DNA of 55,703 nt from contig JAQXPH010000014.1 of the NCBI GenBank assembly GCA_029100545.1, positions 1 through 55,703 of the forward strand, read 5' to 3'. The position numbers and the translations under genes are program-made. A model generated the notes under the pieces. The model did not search any database. It was given only the letters and a program-made list of their open reading frames with translations, and was not told where the DNA came from. This document shows positions 38,129-48,359 of the stretch, in pieces. Position 1 is the first letter of the stretch. Every line of letters begins with the position of its first letter. The DNA comes from a bacterium. GTDB taxonomy: Bacteria; Bacillota_I; Bacilli_A; RF39; UBA660.

Positions 38129-38491
38129 TTAACCTCGAAAATATTTATCTAATATTTGATAAATTTCATTTGCTTTTGTAAATAATGATGTAATATTACT
38201 ATTTATATAATTTATATCATTTTCTTTAGCTTTCATTTCATGATTATATGCTAGTTCTGCAAGTGAAGTTATTCCCAATGTTTTACAATTACTCTTAAGT
38301 GCATGAACTTTTACTGCATAATTAGCAATGTCTTTATTTTCATATAATTTTCTTATTTCAGCCATTTGATTAATAAAATTATTTTTAAATTCTAATAAAA
38401 TATCATTATAAATTTGTTCATCTCCTAAAAAAGAAAGACCAATATCTACATCAATTCCATTATTTTTTAAATATTCAAGTGTATTATTCAT
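38129..38491 (-). CDS. HPt domain protein
   Basis: YAVKVHALKSNCKTLGITSLAELAYNHEMKAKEND. Confidence 0.85.
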   Translation of the reverse strand: MNNTLEYLKNNGIDVDIGLSFLGDEQIYNDILLEFKNNFINQMAEIRKLYENKDIANYAVKVHALKSNCKTLGITSLAELAYNHEMKAKENDINYINSNITSLFTKANEIYQILDKYFRG

Positions 38492-38613
38492 AATTCACTA
38501 CCCTTTCTATTTTTTTATAAGTTATTATTCAATAGATAACCTCTTACCCTACTATTAATATAATAGCATAAATTAATTATTAATTAAATATTTTTTTAAT
38601 AAAAAAAGTGCAT

Positions 38614-39507
38614 TTAGCACTCTTTATCAATATCAACTATTTTATATTTAGTAGTTCCTATACCTCTTTGCTCAGCTTCTTCAATAGTATGTAAACCATT
38701 TCTTGATTCAATTCTTTCTATTAAATATTTTTTACCTTCATCTTCTGAAGAATATACCAAATCAACACTTGCTTTATCAATAGCAACTGGATCTAGACTA
38801 AGTAATATACCAATATCTTTCATACAAGGATCTTCTGCTTTAGCACAACAATCACAATCAACAGATAAATTACATAAAATATTTATATAAACAATATTAC
38901 CTTTAAAATAATTTACTACCGATGTAGCAGCATCAGCCATAGACTCTAAAAATAAATCTTGTTTTGTATTAAGTTTCCAAACTTCGTTTTGATCAAGTGT
39001 TTTCCCAGCACTATGAATGTAACTTTTTCCTCTACTTGAGGCAATACCTATTGAAAGTTGTTTAAGTGCTCCACCAAATCCACCCATAGGATGTCCCTTA
39101 AAATGAGATAAAACTAGCATACTATCATATTTTGTTAAATTTTTACCTACATAATTTTTATTAATAACTTTACCATTTGGAATATCTAATACTAAATCAT
39201 CATCTTCTTCATCTAATAAATCAACATCAAAATATTTATTCCAACCATGTTTTTCTAATAATTTAAGATGTTTATTAGTACTATTTCTTTGTCCATTATA
39301 TGCTGTATTACATTCAACAACAGTACCATTAACACAATCTATTAAATCTTTAACAAATTCAGGTTTTACATAATTTTGATTTCCATCTTCTCCAGAATGA
39401 AGTTTAATTGCAATATTGCCAGTTAATGGACTATTAATTATTTTATAGATTTTTACTAAACTTTCTGGAGTAATTTTTTTTGTAAAATAAACTATTTTTT
39501 CTTCCAT
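38614..39507 (-). CDS. DUF362-type protein
   Basis: LVLSHFKGHPMGGFGGALKQLSIGIASSRGKSYIHS...CDCCAKAEDPCMKDIGILLSLDPVAIDKASVD. Confidence 0.75.
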   Translation of the reverse strand: MEEKIVYFTKKITPESLVKIYKIINSPLTGNIAIKLHSGEDGNQNYVKPEFVKDLIDCVNGTVVECNTAYNGQRNSTNKHLKLLEKHGWNKYFDVDLLDEEDDDLVLDIPNGKVINKNYVGKNLTKYDSMLVLSHFKGHPMGGFGGALKQLSIGIASSRGKSYIHSAGKTLDQNEVWKLNTKQDLFLESMADAATSVVNYFKGNIVYINILCNLSVDCDCCAKAEDPCMKDIGILLSLDPVAIDKASVDLVYSSEDEGKKYLIERIESRNGLHTIEEAEQRGIGTTKYKIVDIDKEC

Positions 39508-39562
39508 ATTTTATCCTTTCTTATTTAAAAAATGATAATACATTGTACTATCATTTTATTTA

Positions 39563-40510
39563 TTATGGTGTAGTAATTTGTGTATATTCTATATTAGCGG
39601 CAAATCTTTTTTGACCATTTTGAATTTGATTATGCATTAAATTTTTAAGTGTTACTCTTGCCATATAATACTCATTAACTTTACCAGCTGCTTTTGATGT
39701 AGTTATTGATGTCTCATCAACCAATACTCTTGAAGAATCATTTGCATCAACAGTTATATCATATGATCCTTGTAATACATAACATCTATTATTTACATTA
39801 TCATAATAATCTTCAACCCAATCAGTATCATCTAAAGCAGTACAATCATCTTTAGTCGCTATTTCTGAAATCACATTTCTTTGAGCATCATAGCATTTTC
39901 CTGTATTACAATTACTTTCAACAACTGATTTATCTACTTTATAAAAATCTAAAACTAATTCAGCTACATTTTCTACAGTCCAAATATATGTATCACTTGC
40001 AGTACAAGAATATAAATTACTTAAGTTATTTGAGTTTCCTTTTGGATAACATTTAAAATTTATGCCATCATTAGTTGCCCAAATATTTCCTTCACCACAT
40101 TCATCTTTACCTAATGCATTTGGAGTTGTTTTTTCATAGCAAGTTCCTGAAGTATATTCCATATTATTTTCAGATACATTTAATGCTATTTTATATTTTC
40201 TTGTAACATCAGTTTCTGAATTAGTTTGAAAAGTAATACTTCCCATTGTTTCATCATATAAATTTGTTTTAGCTACGGCAAGTTCTTCACTAAAATTTTC
40301 TTCATTAGCTAAAATTTCAATTGAACTACCAGCATCTATTAAAAATAAATCACTTGAAACATCTGTTGTAACATTAATATTACTTGTTCCCTTTCCTTGT
40401 ATTTGACTTGCTAAATATGCAAATGTTGCTCCAATTACTACAACAAGCATTGTAACTATAGCAATAACTGTAAGTAAAACCACATTTTTTTTGTTAGAGT
40501 TTTCTTCCAT
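39563..40510 (-). CDS. Secreted TasA/CalY-like protein
   Basis: NVVLLTVIAIVTMLVVVIGATFAYLASQI signal region and beta-rich body. Confidence 0.55.
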   Translation of the reverse strand: MEENSNKKNVVLLTVIAIVTMLVVVIGATFAYLASQIQGKGTSNINVTTDVSSDLFLIDAGSSIEILANEENFSEELAVAKTNLYDETMGSITFQTNSETDVTRKYKIALNVSENNMEYTSGTCYEKTTPNALGKDECGEGNIWATNDGINFKCYPKGNSNNLSNLYSCTASDTYIWTVENVAELVLDFYKVDKSVVESNCNTGKCYDAQRNVISEIATKDDCTALDDTDWVEDYYDNVNNRCYVLQGSYDITVDANDSSRVLVDETSITTSKAAGKVNEYYMARVTLKNLMHNQIQNGQKRFAANIEYTQITTP

Positions 40511-40612
40511 AATAATCTCCCTTCTATTATCAAAATAATCATATAATATTTTTTTATTTAAGTCAATAAATTACATTTTATTTTTTAAAATTATACATTT
40601 TTATATTTTTTT

Positions 40613-40969
40613 TTGATATTATTATATTGGAGAATAAATATGATTTTAAAAATTGATAATGATGAATATATTAAAGTAATTAAGGCAAATACATTTTTTA
40701 AAAAACTAATGGGTTTTATGTTTAAAAAAAATTTTAAATATGCAATGCTTTTTAAACATACAAATAGTATTCATACATTTTTTATGAAAGAAAATATTGA
40801 TGTAATTGGAATAGATAAAAATGATATAGTAATTTATAAAGCTTTAAATATTCCTAAAAATAAAATAATTATTATTAAAAACAAAAAAAATACAAGCATT
40901 TTAGAAATGCCTGCATTTAAAGGAAAAAACTTAAAAATAGGAGAAAAATTAACCTTTATACGTAAATAA
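40613..40969 (+). CDS. DUF192 family protein
   Basis: TNSIHTFFMKENIDVIGIDKNDIVIYKALNIPKNK. Confidence 0.75.
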   Translation: MILLYWRINMILKIDNDEYIKVIKANTFFKKLMGFMFKKNFKYAMLFKHTNSIHTFFMKENIDVIGIDKNDIVIYKALNIPKNKIIIIKNKKNTSILEMPAFKGKNLKIGEKLTFIRK

Positions 40970-42229
40970 ATAATCATTTATTGCTACATCATCACCACTT
41001 TTAGCCCCAAGTTTTTCAAGTTCATCTTCAACACCCATAGCTTTTAAAATTCTAGCAAAACGTAATACTGCTTCATCTTCTTCAAATTTAGTCATTTTAA
41101 ATAATCTTTCGATTTCTTTACCTTTAAGCACCCATACATCGCCATCTTTAGTAATTGTATAAGGTTTTTCTTTTTTAAATTTTATATATACTTCTTCTTC
41201 AAATTCATTATCATTATATAAAGTATTTTCAGTTTCTTTTAAAGTTTTATCAATATGATTTAATAATTTATCTACTCCTAAAAGGGTTAAAGAACATATT
41301 TCAAAAACTTCTAAATCTGGATAGGCAGTTTTAAATTTTTCTAAATTTTCACTAGCATCAGGCATATCCATTTTACTTGCAACAACAATTTCTTTTTTAT
41401 TTGCTAATTTTTCAGAATAATTTTTTAATTCATTACGGATAACTTTATAATCATTAATTGGATCATTTCCCTCTAAAGAAGTCATATTTACCATATGAAG
41501 TAATACTTTACATCTGTCAGCATGTTTTAAAAATTTATCACCAAGACCTATACCTTTGCTAGCTCCTTCAATAAGTCCAGGAAGATCAGCAACTACAAAA
41601 GAAGAATTATTTTTTAATTTAACAACACCTAAATTTGGTGATAAAGTTGTAAAATGATAACTTGCTATTTTAGGTTTAGCACTACTTATTACAGACAAAA
41701 ATGTACTTTTACCAGCACTAGGAAGACCTATTATTCCAACATCTGCTAAAACTTTAAGTTCACATCTTAAATATCTAATTTCTCCTTCTTCACCTTTTTC
41801 AGAAAATTTGGGAGCAGGATTTTCATGAGTAGCAAAGGATTTATTACCTCTTCCTCCTCGCCCTCCATGAGCAACAATAACGCTTTGGCCATCACTTATA
41901 ATATCACATACAATTAAAGATGTATCATCATCATAAACAGTTGTTCCTAAAGGAACCTTAATAACCACATCTTCGCTATTTTTTCCATAGCGATTTTGTC
42001 CCATACCATTTTCGCCTTTTTTACCTTTAATAATTTTTTTATATTTTAAATCAACTAACGTTTTTAAGGATTTGTCGCCAATAAAGACAATATCACTACC
42101 TCTTCCGCCATTTCCTCCGTCTGGGCCACCCATAGGAACAAATTTTTCACGACGAAAAGAAGTACAACCACTTCCTCCATCACCAGCAATTAATTTAATC
42201 TTTACTTCATCTACAAACATTTCAATCAC
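40949..42229 (-). CDS. obgE: Obg family GTPase
   Basis: VDEVKIKLIAGDGGSGCTSFRREKFVPMGGPDGGNGGRG; VGIIGLPSAGKST; ADLPGLIEGA. Confidence 0.98.
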   Translation of the reverse strand: MIEMFVDEVKIKLIAGDGGSGCTSFRREKFVPMGGPDGGNGGRGSDIVFIGDKSLKTLVDLKYKKIIKGKKGENGMGQNRYGKNSEDVVIKVPLGTTVYDDDTSLIVCDIISDGQSVIVAHGGRGGRGNKSFATHENPAPKFSEKGEEGEIRYLRCELKVLADVGIIGLPSAGKSTFLSVISSAKPKIASYHFTTLSPNLGVVKLKNNSSFVVADLPGLIEGASKGIGLGDKFLKHADRCKVLLHMVNMTSLEGNDPINDYKVIRNELKNYSEKLANKKEIVVASKMDMPDASENLEKFKTAYPDLEVFEICSLTLLGVDKLLNHIDKTLKETENTLYNDNEFEEEVYIKFKKEKPYTITKDGDVWVLKGKEIERLFKMTKFEEDEAVLRFARILKAMGVEDELEKLGAKSGDDVAINDYLFTYKG

Positions 42230-42283
42230 CTAGCCTTTTTTTAGTATACCATTAATAATTAAATAAAAAAATGCCATAAGGCA

Positions 42284-42568
42284 TTATTTTTCATAAACAG
42301 ATACTTTTTTCTTATTTTTTCCTAATCTTTCATACTTAACAACGCCACTAATTTTAGCAAATAAAGTATGATCTTTACCCATTCCTACATTTTGTCCTGG
42401 ATAAATTTTAGTTCCTCTTTGACGGTAAATAATGCTACCTGCATTACAAGTTTGTCCATCAGAAAGTTTAGCACCTAATCTACGACCTGCAGAATCACGA
42501 TTATTTTTTGTAGAGCCTTGCGCTTTAACGTGAGCAAATCTTTGAATATTTAAACTTATAAATAACAT
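42284..42568 (-). CDS. rpmA: 50S ribosomal protein L27 with N-terminal extension
   Basis: [34 protein letters not shown]. Confidence 0.97.
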   Translation of the reverse strand: MLFISLNIQRFAHVKAQGSTKNNRDSAGRRLGAKLSDGQTCNAGSIIYRQRGTKIYPGQNVGMGKDHTLFAKISGVVKYERLGKNKKKVSVYEK

Positions 42569-42586
42569 ATTAATTCTCCTTTACTA

Positions 42587-42883
42587 TTATTTTTCATTAA
42601 TTACTTCAATATTTTTAGGATACTTTCTAGATAATTCTTTAAGCATTTCCAACATATTTGTAATTAATTTTAATGTAATATCATCATTACTTAGAATTTC
42701 AATTTTCATATATTCATCATTATCTGAAAATTTAATGCTTTTCTGATTGATATTTAATAGACCATTAACAGTCGTATAAATAATACTAGATACACTAGCA
42801 CATACAATATCTTTTCCTAAAGTATCAAAATCAGCATGACCATAAATTTTTATATAATCATATTTTTTTTCTACTTTTATCAT
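42587..42883 (-). CDS. prp: Ribosomal-processing cysteine protease Prp
   Basis: IYGHADFDTLGKDIVCASVSSIIYTTVNGL between rplU and rpmA. Confidence 0.88.
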   Translation of the reverse strand: MIKVEKKYDYIKIYGHADFDTLGKDIVCASVSSIIYTTVNGLLNINQKSIKFSDNDEYMKIEILSNDDITLKLITNMLEMLKELSRKYPKNIEVINEK

Positions 42884-42885
42884 AA

Positions 42886-43185
42886 TTAACCATTAATTTT
42901 TTTAATTTCAACTAATGTATAAGCTTGTCTATGTCCTTGAGTTTTTCTAAATTTCTTTTTAGGACGATAATGGAATACTTTAATTTTCTTTCCACGACCA
43001 TTTTTAATTACTTCAGCTTCTACAGTAGCATTTTTAACAAATGGAGTACCTACTTTACCATCAACAAATAGGACTTCATCAAAAACAACTTTTTCACCAG
43101 CTTGTACATCTAATTTTTCAATATAGATACGTGAGCCTTCTTCAACATAATATTGTTTTCCACCTGTTTTAATTATTGCTTTCAT
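42886..43185 (-). CDS. rplU: 50S ribosomal protein L21
   Basis: [26 protein letters not shown]...[18 protein letters not shown]. Confidence 0.97.
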   Translation of the reverse strand: MKAIIKTGGKQYYVEEGSRIYIEKLDVQAGEKVVFDEVLFVDGKVGTPFVKNATVEAEVIKNGRGKKIKVFHYRPKKKFRKTQGHRQAYTLVEIKKING

Positions 43186-43189
43186 TTCT

Positions 43190-43285
43190 TACGCCTCCTT
43201 ATATAAGTCACACCTTTAAGGTAAGTTAAACTTTTTAAAACCTTTTTAGAGTGGATGAAATGACTTAAAACAATAAAATCTTACC
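43190..43285 (-). promoter_or_regulatory. Possible L21 leader (autoregulatory mRNA leader)
   Basis: Noncoding GTTTTAAGTCATTTCATCCACTC...AAGGTGTGACTTATATAAGGAGGCG upstream of rplU; position-based. Confidence 0.4.
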
Positions 43286-43289
43286 AAAA

Positions 43290-44027
43290 TTACTTATATT
43301 TGTCAAGGTAATACTTATTTTTTAAATACTCTTTATCACTAATAATTTTGTTATTATATTTATAATAATATTTTGTATCTTTTAAATATTTATTTATATC
43401 TTCATTTTTATTTTTTACTTTATTAAATTTGATATCATATAATGCTCTTTCTAAAATAAATTTTTCATATAAAATATTCCTATTTTTTATTACTTCAATA
43501 GTTTTATAAATAAATAATATTATAATCATATAATTATTAAGATTATATTTATAATTAAAAATAAAGTATATTATTATAAATATAAATGAAGTTATATAAT
43601 AATATTTAATAACTTTTTTATAAGGCATAATAAGTGCATATATTTCAAATAATATTTTTGATCCATCAAGAGGTATTATAGGAAGTAAATTAAAAAGCAT
43701 TATATATTTATTATATTTTAAAACAACTACATTATCAGTAATTAAAAAAATAAATAATTGAAAAATTATTCCCATTATACTAATTAATAAATCTTTAATA
43801 ATTGAATTATTTAATAATTTATCAATTTTAGTAACTCCTCCAAAAGGAAAAATTTCAATACTATTAATTTTATATTTAAATATTTTACAAATAACTACAT
43901 GTCCTAGTTCATGAAATAAAACAATTAAAAAAATTATACAAGCATTTTTTATGTAACCACATAAAAAAGATATTAATAAAAAATATAAAGTTAAATAATT
44001 TATTTTAAATTTCTTTATATTCTTCAT
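43290..44027 (-). CDS. M50 site-2 protease, SpoIVFB-like
   Basis: LIVLFHELGHVVICKIFKY; LLPIIPLDGSKIL. Confidence 0.85.
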   Translation of the reverse strand: MKNIKKFKINYLTLYFLLISFLCGYIKNACIIFLIVLFHELGHVVICKIFKYKINSIEIFPFGGVTKIDKLLNNSIIKDLLISIMGIIFQLFIFLITDNVVVLKYNKYIMLFNLLPIIPLDGSKILFEIYALIMPYKKVIKYYYITSFIFIIIYFIFNYKYNLNNYMIIILFIYKTIEVIKNRNILYEKFILERALYDIKFNKVKNKNEDINKYLKDTKYYYKYNNKIISDKEYLKNKYYLDKYK

Positions 44028-44595
44028 AAGAATAATATTTATTATCTTTTGTTATTACTAAATATAAATTTTCAAGACAATTGCCTATTATTGTACCTTC
44101 ATCTATATAATCATATATACTTACATTTATATTTTCTAAATTACCATACCATATATCAAAACCATCACTACCTTGAACTATAATAGTATTATTATATCCG
44201 CCTTTATTACCTTTAAATATTACTATTCCTCCTTGTATAGCGGAAATATTTTGATTTACAGCATTTACCTTTATCCCATCAAGATATTTTTCATTAACTG
44301 AATAATCTATATTTTCACTAAAAACCATTTTAGTGTCATCTTTATGAAAAATACTACCAAAATATTTTTCATAAAAATTATTAAATGATGTAAAATTAAA
44401 AGTTGTATTAAATACATATTTTTTAAAATATTCTTTATTTTTATCACTTATTTTAATAAATATTAAACTAACTATCATAATTATTAATGATATTAAAACT
44501 TTATTTATAAATATTTTAAAATGATTCTTTTTTGTTTTATTTTCTTCTAAATAATTTTCAAGTAAATTATAATTATATTCATTATTGTTTTCCAT
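44005..44595 (-). CDS. SpoIVFA-like / M23-like membrane protein
   Basis: GGYNNTIIVQGSDGFDIWYGNLENINVSIYDYIDEGTIIG; coupled to M50 gene. Confidence 0.6.
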   Translation of the reverse strand: MENNNEYNYNLLENYLEENKTKKNHFKIFINKVLISLIIMIVSLIFIKISDKNKEYFKKYVFNTTFNFTSFNNFYEKYFGSIFHKDDTKMVFSENIDYSVNEKYLDGIKVNAVNQNISAIQGGIVIFKGNKGGYNNTIIVQGSDGFDIWYGNLENINVSIYDYIDEGTIIGNCLENLYLVITKDNKYYSYEEYKEI

Positions 44596-44597
44596 AC

Positions 44598-44933
44598 TTA
44601 AATATATGTATATCTATTTAAAATAATGCTTGTTAGTTGTAATAATATGCTTTTTTTAATAATTAAAAAAATATTACTTTTAAATATTAAACAAATTATA
44701 ATTATAAATATTATATAATTAATTATATTTTTAAAATAATAATTTTTAATATATTTATCTATAAAATATAAAAATATCATAATAGCAGTAATTATAATAT
44801 AAGTATTTGTTATTATATTATCAATTATTAATCCTATAAATATTATTAAATAAATATTTTTTTTATTTAAATAATTTAAAAAGAAAAAACTATAATAATT
44901 TGTATAATTATATGTAATAATATCAAGTATCAT
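44598..44933 (-). CDS. MreD-like membrane protein
   Basis: Hydrophobic 111 aa downstream of mreC-like gene. Confidence 0.5.
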   Translation of the reverse strand: MILDIITYNYTNYYSFFFLNYLNKKNIYLIIFIGLIIDNIITNTYIIITAIMIFLYFIDKYIKNYYFKNIINYIIFIIIICLIFKSNIFLIIKKSILLQLTSIILNRYTYI

Positions 44934-45568
44934 ATATTATCCTTAGAAAGAATTACAACATAATCTAAATTATTTAAATTATTAAATTTAATAATATAAT
45001 TATTACTTATTTTATTAGGATCATAATTTATTTTATCAACATATCCTATTAATATTTTTTCATTAAATCCTGTTAAAGAAGATACAAAAACTAAATCATT
45101 TATATTAATTTTTTTATCTATAGGAATAAGAGTTGCCATTAATAAATTATCTTTATTTTTAATAACAGTATATTCATTATTAATAGTTCCAGTTATTATA
45201 AAATCTTTACTAGTTATTAATAAACCAATTATATAATCTTTATAAACATTTTTTACTATTCCAATCAAATAATCATCTTTAATAATTAAATCATTTTTCT
45301 TTATATTTGTGGTATCACAAGACACTTTTATTTCTTCTTTAAATTTATATATATTATTATTTATTACTTTTCCATAAGTAAAATAAGTTTTATAATTATT
45401 TTTCTTTATAATATTAATATTTTCTATTTCTTTTTCAAGTGATAATGTATACATATTTTGATAATTAACATTACATTTTGGTTTAAATAAACTAAAAATA
45501 AAATTCTTAGAAAGAAGAATTATAAAAAAAATAATAAAAAGGTAACTATTTTTAATAAATAATTTCAC
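44930..45568 (-). CDS. MreC-like protein
   Basis: N-terminal TM then KKNDLIIKDDYLIGIVKNVYKDYIIGLLITSKDFIITGTI...; gene order. Confidence 0.6.
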   Translation of the reverse strand: MKLFIKNSYLFIIFFIILLSKNFIFSLFKPKCNVNYQNMYTLSLEKEIENINIIKKNNYKTYFTYGKVINNNIYKFKEEIKVSCDTTNIKKNDLIIKDDYLIGIVKNVYKDYIIGLLITSKDFIITGTINNEYTVIKNKDNLLMATLIPIDKKININDLVFVSSLTGFNEKILIGYVDKINYDPNKISNNYIIKFNNLNNLDYVVILSKDNI

Positions 45569-45597
45569 ATTTTTATTATTTACTTATTTTATATTAA

Positions 45598-46623
45598 TTA
45601 TTCACATACATTATCTGGTATTTTATAATTTTTATTTATAAAAATTGTTTTTTCATTATTACATCTAATAATATTAAATTTATCAAATTTATATAAACGA
45701 TTATCATTTTCTAAAGTATCATATTCTTTACCTTTTACAATATTATCAATACTATCTCTTTTATCTGATAGTATATAAGATAATTCATAAATATTATCTT
45801 CATTATATTTATAATAAATACTATCAATGCCTATATAATAAACTTTTTCAAAAATATTTTTTAAATCTTTAGAATTATTATTATTTATAATTATTTCATA
45901 ATTATTATATATATTACTTTCATAAATTTTAGCATCTGTTAAATAAATAATTCCTTCACTTTCTATACTTTCATACTTATCTACTAAACCAATAAATTCT
46001 ATTTCATCATATATATAATATTTAGTAGGATCAATTTTAACATTTTCAATAACTATTTTTTTACTATTATCAAAATTAACGTAACCATTTAATTCAACTT
46101 CACCATTATATGGTCTTATTTCAATTGTATTATCTCCAATTATTTTACTAATTCTTCCTTTTAAATGGACAAATTTATTTTTATTTTCTTTATAAACTTG
46201 ATTAACTTCATATTCTAAAAATTCATTTAAATTTTTAAGATTGATATCTTCATTTTGACAAGCATATGATTTTTGATATTTTTTATCAAGTATTAGATTA
46301 TTATTACAATTATATACACGATACATTATACTATTATAAATATTTACTTTTTCAGAAGATTCATAATTAATTGAAATAATTGGAGTTTTTTTAAACAATA
46401 TAAATGTATAATAATCAAGAAGGTAAACAAAAATACATATCATTATAGGAAACAATATTATTTTAAAAATTTTATTATTTGTATTAAATATAAGTCCTAT
46501 ACAAAGTAAAATAATGCCAATTAATATACTTACTAGTTTAAAAAATGAATATGTAAAAATAAAAAATGGTAAAAAAGTAAAAATAATTCCTAATATAATA
46601 AATATAATATTTTCTTTTTTCAT
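45598..46623 (-). CDS. Hypothetical membrane protein
   Basis: N-terminal TM segments, 341 aa. Confidence 0.6.
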   Translation of the reverse strand: MKKENIIFIILGIIFTFLPFFIFTYSFFKLVSILIGIILLCIGLIFNTNNKIFKIILFPIMICIFVYLLDYYTFILFKKTPIISINYESSEKVNIYNSIMYRVYNCNNNLILDKKYQKSYACQNEDINLKNLNEFLEYEVNQVYKENKNKFVHLKGRISKIIGDNTIEIRPYNGEVELNGYVNFDNSKKIVIENVKIDPTKYYIYDEIEFIGLVDKYESIESEGIIYLTDAKIYESNIYNNYEIIINNNNSKDLKNIFEKVYYIGIDSIYYKYNEDNIYELSYILSDKRDSIDNIVKGKEYDTLENDNRLYKFDKFNIIRCNNEKTIFINKNYKIPDNVCE

Positions 46624-46782
46624 TTTTTACCGCCTACCTTATTATTAGTATACTATATTTTGTTCTTATTAGCCATATTTTTTAAATTCTTTTTTAAAAT
46701 TTTTAGGTTTAAAATTTTTATAGTTGTTTAATACAAAAAATTATTATATAATAATAAATAGTAAAGGGCTAGAGTGATATAG

Positions 46783-48333
46783 ATGTTTAGAGAATTCGAT
46801 TATGATAATAAACCTGTAGTTGAAATAGTAAATGAAATCATTGAAGATGCTATAAAAAAAGGTGCATCAGATATCCATTTTGACCCTGAAGAAAAAGGTA
46901 TTAATACAAGAATAAGAATAGATGGAGAATTACATGATTATTGTAGGATTCCTGATACAGTTAAAAAGAATTTAACTACAAGAGTAAAAATTATAAGTGG
47001 TATGAATATAACTGAATCAAGACTTCCACAAGATGGTGCAATTAAACATTTAGATGATGGAAAGCAATTAGACCTTCGTGTGTCTTCCCTACCAACAATT
47101 CATGGTGAAAAAATAGTTATAAGAATACTAGATTATACAATGAGTTTAGCAGGTCTTGAAACTTTAGGTTTTACGGAATCAAATTATGAAAAAGTTAAAG
47201 CTGCACTTACAAGTCCTAATGGTATTATTTTAGTTACTGGTGCTACTGGTTCTGGTAAAAGTACAACAGTTTATTCTATGCTTCAATTACTTAATACTCC
47301 TGAAACTAATATTATAACAGTTGAAGACCCTGTCGAAATGAAAATGAAAGGATTAAATCAAGTTCAAGTAATGAGTGAAATAGGCCTTGATTTTAATACC
47401 ACCCTTAGAAGTATTCTTCGTCAAGATCCAAATGTAATAATGATTGGTGAAATTCGTGATGATGAAACTGCAAGAATAGCGGTTCGTGCCTCTATTACAG
47501 GACATTTAGTACTTTCAACAATCCATACAAATAACTCATTAAATACAATTGAAAGACTACTTGATATGGATGTAGAAAGATATTTATTAGGTTCTGCACT
47601 TACTGCAATTATTTCTCAAAGACTTGTAAAAAAATTATGTCCTAAATGTCGTAAATCTAGACCTACTACAACATATGAACAAAATCTATTTAAAAAAGTT
47701 TTAAATATGGATGTCCCATCAATATATGAAGCAGTTGGTTGTGATGAATGTTTTGGAGGTTACAAAGGAAGAGCAGCACTTCATGAAGTATTACTACTTA
47801 ATCAAGACATAAGAGATGCAATAATTAATAATGTCAAAAAAGAAGATTTAAGAAGAATAGTCTATAATAAAGATAATACTCTTACTCTTTTAGAAGATGG
47901 CTTATATAAAATTATTAATGGTACTACTACTATTGAAGAAGTTATCAAAGTAATTGATTTAGATACAGACTTTGGTGATGATGATATTGAAATTAGAAAT
48001 GCATTTTTAGGAAAAGAATTTAAAAATGACAAAGATAAAGAAAAAAATATTGAAAATATTAAACCTAGTAGTAAAGTAATTAATGAAAATGATATAGAAG
48101 ACATAAAAGCTTCAGAAAAAGAAATTATAGAAGAAAATATTGAAAATATTAAACCAAGTAGTAAAGTAATTAATGAAAATGATATAGAAGATATAAAAAC
48201 TTCAGAAAAAGAAACTGCAAAAGAAAATATTGAAAATATTAAACCTAATAATAAAGTAATTAATGAAAATGATATGGAAGATATACAAATTCCACAAATG
48301 AAAATTGAAGAAGAAAATATTGATACATTATAA
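46783..48333 (+). CDS. GspE/PilB-type ATPase with C-terminal tandem repeats
   Basis: GASDIHFDPEEKG; LVTGATGSGKSTTVYSML; IMIGEIRDDETARIAVRASITGHLVLSTIHTN; LCPKCR. Confidence 0.93.
   Translation: MFREFDYDNKPVVEIVNEIIEDAIKKGASDIHFDPEEKGINTRIRIDGELHDYCRIPDTVKKNLTTRVKIISGMNITESRLPQDGAIKHLDDGKQLDLRVSSLPTIHGEKIVIRILDYTMSLAGLETLGFTESNYEKVKAALTSPNGIILVTGATGSGKSTTVYSMLQLLNTPETNIITVEDPVEMKMKGLNQVQVMSEIGLDFNTTLRSILRQDPNVIMIGEIRDDETARIAVRASITGHLVLSTIHTNNSLNTIERLLDMDVERYLLGSALTAIISQRLVKKLCPKCRKSRPTTTYEQNLFKKVLNMDVPSIYEAVGCDECFGGYKGRAALHEVLLLNQDIRDAIINNVKKEDLRRIVYNKDNTLTLLEDGLYKIINGTTTIEEVIKVIDLDTDFGDDDIEIRNAFLGKEFKNDKDKEKNIENIKPSSKVINENDIEDIKASEKEIIEENIENIKPSSKVINENDIEDIKTSEKETAKENIENIKPNNKVINENDMEDIQIPQMKIEEENIDTL
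48044..48313 (+). repeat. Three 90-bp in-frame tandem repeats
   Basis: AATATTGAAAATATTAAACC...AAAGTAATTAATGAAAATGATAT with exact 90-nt period. Confidence 0.9.
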
Positions 48334-48359
48334 AAAAAACTGAAATTTCAGTTTTTTTT
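48332..48359. terminator. Bidirectional terminator
   Basis: AAAAAAACTGAAATTTCAGTTTTTTT. Confidence 0.75.

Noticed and set aside
34756-38491. Phosphorelay trio as part of a novel defence system
   Set aside because: Domain layout is ordinary two-component signalling; only the degenerate HD-GYP is unusual.
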